This document shows positions 57,301-64,000 of a stretch of DNA of 64,000 nt, piece by piece. A program made the position numbers and the translations under genes. The first letter of the stretch is position 1. Each line of letters opens with the position of its first letter. The stretch covers positions 1,550,001 through 1,614,000 of the forward strand of contig JAJTUP010000003.1 in the NCBI GenBank assembly GCA_021399435.1, written 5' to 3'. Under the pieces are notes generated by a model that was not told the origin of the DNA, made no database searches, and worked only from the letters and a program-made list of their open reading frames with translations. This stretch comes from Diaporthe sp. PMI_573. Lineage: Eukaryota; Ascomycota; Sordariomycetes; Diaporthales; Diaporthaceae.

Positions 57301-58233
57301 TTCTAGGCCAAGCTTGATCAGATCGTGAATCTGATTTTTCTGTTCGATGGGTGCTCGCCAATCTTTGACAAGTCGATTCACAATGGGCATCAACACCTCG
57401 AGCTCTTCGTTATACCCCCACCTCTGATCTGAGACGCTGCCATCGAGACGGCCTTTGAGTGACTTGATCGCGAAGTCTCTGTCACCGCGCAAGAAGTGTT
57501 GAAGGTAGCCCGGAACATCCTCATCGTACGGGCCGCTGCCAAAGAGGTGGTTGATTGCACGTTCTCTCAGTAAAGCTTTGTGGCTCCGCACCAGTCTCGT
57601 CAGGTCACGCCACCTAAACAAAGGATTGGATTCATCACGCGAGTTGAGGACTTCGTTGACAAAGCTTGGCGAGCAGGCAGACAGCATCCTGACATAATGG
57701 TGTTGGATAGGTCGTTTGTCTTTGCTTTGTACGCCCCGAGTGGAATAGACGCCGGGGAGCAACACTCGTAGGAGCTCTTCGACACATCGCTCCCTTATCT
57801 TGTCTTCTTTTCCGAAGTTACTGCCTCCGATGAACACAGACATGTTCTTCACTTCGGCGACAGAGCTCCTACCAAAAATCCGAACCAGTCCTTCCGTACC
57901 CCCCAAAGCTTTCCACGTCAGCTCCCAGTCGAACTTCCCAGGGTGCCTCAGATGTTTGCCAAGCTCTTTAATGGCCAGTCTCCGTATGACCGTGTTGGAT
58001 CCATAATTGAGGCACCGGGCAATGACAGCAGGAGACTTCGACCATGTAATGAATATACTGAAGACATCCAGCGACAACAAGTCCTGTTCGAAAGCTTCAA
58101 GCAATGACTGGCAAATGGCAGCATCTTTGCCTTGAACACCTGCTCGCAGATCGTTCAGGTGGGCCACAAACTCTTTCACTTGTCCCCGCTCCGAGTCCCG
58201 AACGCGGGAGATGTCGAGCGCGATCCCAGCCAT
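54316..58233 (-). CDS. Very large uncharacterised protein, helical-repeat-like
   Basis: A single uninterrupted exon of 1305 aa from the ATG at 58233 (MAGIALDISRVRDSERGQVK). An in-frame ATG at 58350 exists, but its extra 39 codons run through two poly-T tracts and look like leader. The sequence is almost wholly amphipathic and leucine-rich, for example VNRLVKDWRAPIEQKNQIHD, AAVEVLIELFRAAQHRDIRL and LAALDSLLSLLDSL, suggesting HEAT/ARM-type alpha solenoid along most of the length. No signal peptide or membrane segment. A basic patch (SERRRRRKEEGRK near residue 705) could bind nucleic acid or target the nucleus. I recognise no catalytic motif. It is a confident gene because such a long open frame with steady codon bias cannot be chance. 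Confidence 0.88.
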   Translation of the reverse strand: MAGIALDISRVRDSERGQVKEFVAHLNDLRAGVQGKDAAICQSLLEAFEQDLLSLDVFSIFITWSKSPAVIARCLNYGSNTVIRRLAIKELGKHLRHPGKFDWELTWKALGGTEGLVRIFGRSSVAEVKNMSVFIGGSNFGKEDKIRERCVEELLRVLLPGVYSTRGVQSKDKRPIQHHYVRMLSACSPSFVNEVLNSRDESNPLFRWRDLTRLVRSHKALLRERAINHLFGSGPYDEDVPGYLQHFLRGDRDFAIKSLKGRLDGSVSDQRWGYNEELEVLMPIVNRLVKDWRAPIEQKNQIHDLIKLGLEILGKYRDQTKVGSRDLWAVTFSRWQTWPDKYEDLLRLGLNSGLAKLPHKDPGSYLSVLRRLQPGPRQRLLQLCYLDIPERGLELFSAEDYSTIAKQTWSLDLIRLMNTDQQIRLLNKLYQANPEFNFLQTSGAKSIIPDRNTGPQHNFNVDLYLTMLQRDDQRVQESARDAIDRFRKKASAAREQSDRAALARTAVSYAIATGDLVVYGETVVWQQRFVRDPLTVKAVFGRNAVLTDEGIELLSGIGTPDTLSSASQASIPLLLEELSRGIKEADAILRIFQESYLLAKREPSFQEYDWTHVKELFTAVFNSRVSRSETLQRHFAVPRSEVFQVVWKGLLAALEWLNADSIHAIQAPVQGMLQRSQPEFLAAATRSLLDIGSERRRRRKEEGRKNSAPEDETLEQMSYRALMKLATSDMPALASPLILQTILDRPDASSWHRVLLSVGFLKTLRAEEAHELLLDLAKGIGEKLEEQSYVRVGESEAPKHVPLQPAVKVTTVKYLAQLLNNAEFISNDAAVEVLIELFRAAQHRDIRLAALDSLLSLLDSLSRGTQEEMQADPAVHNIMAALKTVVPVAGSINERRPVQSTDWAKAETTGVLPELSDLDSNGLPPLMSAVVSAVNNSFRQGLKKLETEFVQQMILPVLEQSQHEHTKWINMFLAKHNATALKDDVPETPIAPCLWATVLRNYYLSVPKKHLAAFNRYAVHRIAPTPAINKFSASLRADTELRKSSEVQHWLKTFDSGRVNGWETETLLTLLDPVQDQPAERGVLLGMIFQHAKLYLEEYEKYTNVWATFVDSLSPTSETIRNEVDYDRWYNNRRSITVQIIDLIRDKRRLGKRVVLPSTAKLELWLLHTLGWYKSDEGCEAFVSRLEERLRAMLQEDETCALRWPEIVRVACEGITAVLNTDDERLRVAHHFGWLGRAGDASGGASRQLRVALDLAKLEVALELIGQCQNKKKIGDSLTRRVEEWRAYDSDAIRERVFRWQKNRS

Positions 58234-60367
58234 ACTGCCCTGATGACAATACAGGCACCGCAATGGGTGGGTTTTTTTTTTGATTTTTTTTTTTGAGGAG
58301 CAATGAACGCACTGGGAGTAAGCAGCAAGTGGCTTTTGATGAATGTCCAAATGGGAATCCTTGGTGTTGTGCTTGGGTCACACACACAGAATGGAATCTG
58401 GGGTTGGTCGCTAGAGTATTAATGTGAGCTCGTGATATAGAAGTGCTAGCCAGCGGCACAGCAGTCTCCAGCTGAGTCACCCCGGCGAGAGGTCGCTGAA
58501 GCTAAGCCTGAAAAGTGAGTGAGTAAGCACTTGAGCACGAAGCTGCTCAGCTGGGCCAGGGGCTGGGACACGATGAAACCCCATACTCTCACTCCACCAC
58601 GAATACGCGATCTCTGCCTTGACAATGCCAAAACTCGCACCCGTCTAATTCTTGTTGATGAAAAAGGCATCGTGGTCTTTGAGTTATCTAGTATCTCCAT
58701 ATTTGACTCTGCGCTCGACAGTCCGTTACACTCCGGATCCAGCATAAAAAAGCGACCCAATCATGTGCCCAGACAACAATCCTTGAGGCCGACGAGACTC
58801 CACTTTGCATTCAGGAATGAATAGGCACCTTCATCATCGATGTTCCAGTCTGTTACGGCAGCGACCCTTGCTGGCACACCTGGGCAGGCAGACTCTCTCA
58901 CCCAGCTTGGACACCTTCTCATCGCTTCGTCGGTATCCACACCACTGCCTGCCTGCCTGCCTGCCTGTCCGACACCCACACGAAGTACTACTTTTCATAC
59001 ATTGGAGCGACGACTTACGCCACCAATAGTCCTATTCGCCGGTATCGAGGCCTGGTCCTGGTCTTAGGGAGCACGTCCAAGAGGCGCTGCGACCTTGTGT
59101 TTGGGCACAGGGCTCGGTGAGCAGTGCTCTCCTCTTGTCATGAATCGTGCGAATTCAAACCCCATATCTACGGTGGCAAGTTAGCAAAATGTCCAGCAAT
59201 GCCACGGATGACATGTGATGTGGCGAATACTAATTATGGAGGATGTTTCACACCAGGTGGTTGCCTAATATCCCTCGCTCTGCTTGAACGCAGCACGCTG
59301 TGAAGGTTGGGCACCATCATTCTCCAGCAGGGCTTGGACACAAGCAGATTCGATCAGAGGCGTTCCATGCGGCATTTGGTACATATTTGAGGCAGTGATT
59401 TGCCACAAGTTCGGTGTCGAGACCATTTTACCGAGATGTCTGTTTCATCCAGAGGCATGCTGACTCTCTCAAAAATTATCATGGCCACTAAGTTCCGGTG
59501 AGAATCTGCGAGAAGTATTCCAAGAAATGTTGTGCTCAAGTTTGGGGTCATGAGAGTTCGCACGAGTTCTTGTTTTCTGCACCATCTCCCAGGCTCTCTC
59601 GTTGCTGGCTCCTTGGGCTACCACCATGGTATTCTCCTTGCGAACCTGTTGGTTCAAAAGGATATAAGAATGCACGAAGCCTTTCAAGTTAGTCCTCATC
59701 TGAAAAGGGATGCTTGATAAGTTGTTCATTCGAGATGCTCGGTGCGCTAGGCCATCTTCAGGCACGTGCTCCAACAGAGTGGTGAACTCTGGCCGTGATG
59801 CTCTTGTAAGCGCTCCAATTACGGTTTGTTTTCAGTGCCTATGATTTCTAGACTTTTAGGTCCATGTAAACATTCATAAAAGGTATAAAGAAATGCGCAT
59901 CGGACTTTGTGCTACGGTAGATGCAAAGGCTGCATATGATGGGGCTTCATGTTAGTCGTCCAGGGGAGGAGAGCAAAGAAGATTAGGAGGGTTAGGGGAA
60001 TGTGCTCTCGACTCCAATAGCTTACATGACTTTATACGAGTCCCCAGAGCTCAAAATTTATGCAATTGAAATGAAAGCCAGCAGGTAATCAAGTTCGACG
60101 TATACCAGAAGGGTCAGCTGAGTTCTCCATAGCCTGAAGATGGAGATCTTCTAGCTGCTTACCGTGTACGGCGCCTTACAGCGATGGGTGATCATCCTGA
60201 TGTCATGCCAGGAACAGTTCGGTGCAACCATCACGTCACTCAAATGAGGAGAGCTATAGCTCCCGGAGCTCCAGAAGCTCCCTTAAATCAGCAAATCTGA
60301 CCCTTCATCGTCTTCAGTGTGTTGTTTTCCTGAGCCATTCAAAGCTCAGATTGAATGACAGTCGAAC
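58234..60367. other. Intergenic, divergent promoter region
   Basis: About 2.1 kb between the large minus-strand gene and the repeat-containing reductase. Contains T-tracts at about 58269-58293, a CCTG tetranucleotide tract at about 58944-58967, and no recognisable gene. Confidence 0.5.
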
Positions 60368-61986
60368 ATGGCTGAACAGGACACATTTGGCTCCCATTGG
60401 GGGTCCAAGCCCAACAATCCTATGACCGAATCAATTCCAATTCCCGTCCCTCGAGGCTCGGGAGCTGAGCAGGACCGCTTCGGCTCCCACTGGGGCTCCA
60501 ACGCCAACAATCCCGCTCGTCGAGAAATACCAGTGCCTGTCCCAACGGGGTCAGGGGCAGAGCAAGACCGCTGGGCTACCCATCTCAGCCGTCAGGCCCA
60601 GCGCAGCGGCCCAGCCGAAAATGTCTCCTTCCGCGTGTGGACAGCTTCTGGAGCAGAGCAGGACCGATATGCCTCTCACTGGAGTCCCTCAGCTGCTCGC
60701 AATGCCGAGGCTGAAGGTATCAACGTTCCAGTCTGGGCTACCTCCGGCGCCGAGCAAGACCGATATGCATCGCACTGGAGCCGAGCCGAGGCAAACAACC
60801 CTACCAGCACCCGTGTTGGCATCCCCGTCCGTGGTCCAAGCAGCGGAACCTCAGAGCAGGAAATCTACGGCGGCCAATTCACGCCTGACAGGTACAATAT
60901 CCCACGCGACGCGACAACCATCGGGATCTTGAAGGACACTCTTTTGCCTTCTCTTGGCCTTCACTCGGGTCTCAGCATTGCCGCCTATGCTGCTTCTCGG
61001 GTCGCTAATCGTGTGGATGGAAAGGATTGGCTCTGGCCTGTTGGCCCGGTTGCAAACGCTTGGTGGAGTGCTGTCGGTACTCGTGTTGTCTATGACGGCG
61101 TTTCTGTTGGCTCTGCTCTGTCAACCCTGGTATACCCAGACAAAATCCTCCTCGGTGGAATTACAGCATGGGGCACGCGCCTCTTTTACCAAGTCGCCTC
61201 TCGAAGCGTGAAGTCGAACTCCGACGACGGTCGATATCTTGCGGACAAACAGGAACCTGGCTTCTGGAACAAAGCCTTCTTGAAGTATTTCCTCCCCGAG
61301 GCTGTCGTCCAGGCTGTAATTTCTCTGCCTTTCACGCTGTCTCTGCACAACCCATACGCGAGGTGAGTATAGTGTCCTTGTTTGTGGAAGCCCTTAGGGT
61401 GATATCTGACGGCCTAAAGTGCCCGTCAGTCTCTGTCAGCTCCTCTGGAATGGGCTCACGACCTTGCCGTCTTTGTTTTCAGTGCTGGGTTCGCCCTCGA
61501 GGTCCTTGCAGATTACCAACTCAACAAGCACAAGAAGAACACTGGCAATACTACCTTGAACCGTGAAGGTGTCTGGAGCATTGTGCGCCACCCCAAGTAT
61601 GTATAAACTGCCAACGACTTTGGCCTGACTCCTACTAATCTGTTGACTTCAGCTACCTTGGAGATGTTCTCGTCCACTTCTCGTTCCCTCTTTTCCTCTG
61701 GGGATCCGGCAAGCTCCACCCGATCACTCTCCTCGCTCCGGCCGCCAACTACGCATTCCTGAGATACGTCAGCGGTGATGCTCAGAACGAGGCCTACCAG
61801 GAGGAGCAGTACGCCAAGACCAATCCACTCAAGGCTAACGAGTTTGCCGAGTACAAGGCAACCAAGAACAGCTTCTGGCCCAAGGCTCAGGAAGCCGCCA
61901 ACCCGTGGACCTTTGCAGTGATTGGGGCAGGCGCTGTTGGCCTTGCTGCTGAGCGGGCAGTGCGGCATTTTGCGCTGCAGCCCTGA
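60368..61986 (+). CDS. DUF1295-type membrane reductase with N-terminal tandem-repeat domain
   Basis: Exons 60368-61362, 61483-61596 and 61653-61986 give 480 aa. Residues 2-171 are five copies of a 31-32 residue unit, consensus GAEQDRYASHWSxxxxNNP...IPVPVP, starting near residues 2, 32, 63, 95 and 127, with a sixth decayed copy (SEQEIYGGQF at 162). Then come several hydrophobic spans (from about 190) and the DUF1295/steroid-reductase-like C-terminus: AGFALEVLADYQLNKHKKN, then NREGVWSIVRHPNYLGDVLV with the RHPNYLG cofactor motif, and FAEYKATKNSFWP. Relatives are NADPH-dependent reductases or methyltransferases of ER membranes. The repeat unit is unknown to me. Coding bias is even across repeats and body, so this looks like one gene. 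Confidence 0.88.
60371..60880 (+). repeat. Protein-level tandem repeat, five to six units of 31-32 codons
   Basis: Units start at about 60371, 60461, 60554, 60650 and 60746, with a decayed one near 60851. DNA identity between units is moderate, so the array is old or selected at the protein level. The core AEQDRxxSHW is the most constant part. Confidence 0.85.
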
Positions 61987-62781
61987 ACATCAGGATCGCA
62001 CGGTTATGCGCAGGCGAACTTTATTCAATAAGGTCTAAGATCGGCCAAAAAAATAGGAGAGTTCTCGGGCCCAATATTTCCCCGGTGTTGATATATAATT
62101 CAGCTTCGTGGATAGTTGTTAATGAATTTACGATGACTGCACACAGTGCTCTTGAAGCCGATCAGAAGACAAACTTAGCCCTTGACTCGTGCCCTTTCTA
62201 GAATCTGAGCGTCTGACGCTTACGTCGGGCGAAGACACCTGGATGCCCCTTGTTTCAATGCTTTCCTTTACAGACAACTTGTTATTCCCGGCTTGTCTCC
62301 CGGTCTTTAAATGTACATGCCGTTGGAGATTTTAGCTTCGCTCACTCGCCGCCATTGGCTGACCACGGATAGTCCTCGCCGAGTGTGCCAGACGACCTGA
62401 TCGGTCGTCGGCGACCCTGGAAGCGACATCAACAAAGTTGGCATTGTCGCATTGAACTGCCGGTATCTGACTCGTGGGCTGCTGCATCGGGCAGATGGCT
62501 GCCCAGTGTGGCAAGCGGCACGCTGGGTCATCAAGATGGGCAGCCCAAATGCCGTCGGTGTATGCTCCGGACATTGCAATTGGTTTTGTCCATTTCAAAA
62601 CTCTCGACTGATCATCACTGTGGTTGAGAAAGCGAGGAGCGGTCGATACCCTGACATCTACTTGGTTTTTTTTCCCTTCTACTATTTCACTTTCTTCATT
62701 AACCTGGGCGGAAAATCGTTGTGAAAGTGCCACGATGGGCTGCTGCGAACCCTGTAGCTCTGCCCAGGTGTTTCACGCGCG
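61987..62781. other. Intergenic, no gene recognised
   Basis: 3' region of the reductase and 5' region of the rhodopsin-domain gene. No RNA or protein feature seen. Confidence 0.5.
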
Positions 62782-64000
62782 ATGAAGAGCACGCAGATAC
62801 CGGGGATCTTGTCCTTGGCCATACCCTGGATGCTGTCCACAGCCGCGATTTCTTTGCGCCTGATCGCCCGGCGCATCACCAAGACCCGACTGTGGTGGGA
62901 TGACTGGATGGCACTGTCTACCTATGTGAGTTCCGGAGTTGGCCGGTTGGGTTCGAGAAATGCTGCAGCCGTGAACAACGGTGGCTGACCAGCCTGGACA
63001 CACGGCAGGTATGGGCAGTCGGAAACAGTGCCTTTGGTATCAAGTGTATGTCACTCCTCGGTACAAGCGCAGAACACCTATTTAGCTAGGTATACGCTTC
63101 AATGTGGCTGACTCCGAGGTTTGACACACAGGGGTTTGTGATGGCCTCGCCCTGCACAGAGCTGATATCTGGTGGATGACGCCAAGTCAGTCGCTGAAGG
63201 CCGCGAGACTGAACCTCTTTTTTCTTGGAATCTTCTACGCACTCGCCGTCGGTTTCGCTAAGATTGCCGTGCTGGCTCTCTACTGGCGAATGTTCTCGCT
63301 CGGCCGTCTGAGATACCCCATCATTGTGCTTACTGTTTGTTCAGTCATGTGGACTGTGCTTAGGGTGCGTAACGTCCACCCCAACGCCTCATTCTCCACC
63401 GAAAGGCATATTCTCTAACAGTCTGCGGTGACTAGACTACACTAGGAATTGTACGCTGCATACCAGTATGCAGGTATTGGGACCCATCAGTGGATGGTAA
63501 ATGTCCCATTAATGATGCAAAGTTGTTCCCCGCCGGAGCCTTCACTCACCTCACTTTGGACGTTTTGATTATTGCTCTTCCGCTATTCAAACTCAGGAAC
63601 CTTCGCATGAGCATACACCGCAAGCTCGGTGTTATCGTTTTGTTTATGTTTGGAATAGTGTAAGAGTGCCCATACCTCTGCATATCAAGAGACAAAATCA
63701 GCTCAAACACTCGCCAGAACCTGCCTGGGGACTACTTTCGTCATCGTTGGCTCTCTACATCTCGATGAGACATCCGAGGAACTATCATATACCATCCCGA
63801 GCATGTTCATATGGGCAAACGTGGAGGTCAACTTTGGTGTCGTTGCAGGTCAGTGCCTTCTTTGTCAAGTTTCCTCCAGCCATGCTGACAGTGAGCATCC
63901 TAGCTTGTGCACCTCTATTACGGCCGTTGTTTTCGACGTACACAATGGGTCCATGGGGTAAAGCTGACGAGTTTGAATCGCACCATAGGCGATTCTTTGG
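62782..64000 (+). CDS. Fungal rhodopsin-domain seven-TM protein, 3' end missing
   Basis: Exons 62782-62925, 63009-63045 (37 nt), 63132-63364, 63436-63659, 63718-63848 and 63904 to the window edge. The frame is closed across all joins. The order of features fits the fungal rhodopsin-like family (PTH11-related): first helix IPWMLSTAAISLRLIARR, then RLWWDDWMAL, RLNLFFLGIFYALAVGFAKI then AVLALYWRMF, the QCxPxxxYW-like loop VRCIPVCRYWDPSVDGKCPI, THLTLDVLIIALPLFKL, and the last helix region VEVNFGVVAACAPLLRPLFS. Such proteins are plasma-membrane proteins thought to sense surface or chemical cues. No CFEM domain precedes the helices, so it is the non-CFEM type. The acceptor of exon 4 was chosen to keep frame. 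Confidence 0.85.

Noticed and set aside
58234..58350. N-terminal extension of the large protein from the upstream ATG
   Set aside because: The 39 extra codons run through two poly-T tracts giving Lys-rich sequence; the second ATG begins the leucine-rich fold and is preferred.

Overview
The window is nuclear DNA of a filamentous ascomycete (Pezizomycotina, probably Sordariomycetes). Genes carry short GT-AG introns, mostly 50-110 bp. Coding exons are GC-rich at third positions. An intron-containing tRNA-Met is present. The protein set (SET9, fungal rhodopsin-domain protein, PDR-type ABCG pump, mycosporine genes) is fungal. I saw no operon-like packing, CRISPR array or intact mobile element. Splice sites were placed by hand from GT/AG signals, reading frame and family conservation.

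Left part (1-29 kb), mostly housekeeping and secreted or membrane proteins: an LrgA/LrgB-fusion membrane protein (1854-4281), the ESS1/Pin1 prolyl isomerase (4874-5917, minus), RNA polymerase II subunit RPB9 (7883-8979), mitochondrial ribosomal protein uL14m (9739-10240, minus), histone H4K20 methyltransferase SET9 (12168-14559), a PAF-acetylhydrolase-like esterase (15109-16998, minus), a secreted FAD oxidase (17408-19296, minus), a small mitochondrial protein (21570-21944), a Cys-rich single-pass membrane protein (22490-23439), a secreted GH78-like glycosidase (24175-26397, minus) and a BTB-domain protein (27696-28708, minus).

Middle (29.7-40.5 kb), a likely mycosporine (UV-screen) biosynthesis cluster: an ATP-grasp ligase (mysC-like, frameshifted near its end), a DDGS-type sugar-phosphate cyclase (mysA-like), a divergently transcribed catechol-type O-methyltransferase (mysB-like), an acyl-CoA/thioester reductase with one in-frame TAG, and a secreted CPWC flavin disulfide oxidoreductase. 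The cyclase makes the six-membered ring, the methyltransferase gives 4-deoxygadusol and the ATP-grasp enzyme attaches an amino acid. The reductase could convert a carboxyl to an alcohol, but that is inference.

Right part (40.5-64 kb): a gene-poor stretch of about 5 kb, a full-length PDR/ABCG drug-efflux pump (45579-50178), tRNA-Met(CAT) with an intron, a degenerate AGGAGGTT-type repeat patch, a triose-phosphate-translocator family carrier with a 6-nt microexon (51891-53536, minus), a very large uncharacterised helical-repeat-like protein (54316-58233, minus), a DUF1295-type membrane reductase with an N-terminal tandem-repeat domain (60368-61986), and the start of a rhodopsin-domain seven-TM protein running off the end (62782-64000).

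Most unusual: the 621-bp first intron of RPB9 contains a coding-like, in-frame 118-codon extension ending in a stop, which suggests an alternative terminal exon giving a second protein with a different C-terminus.
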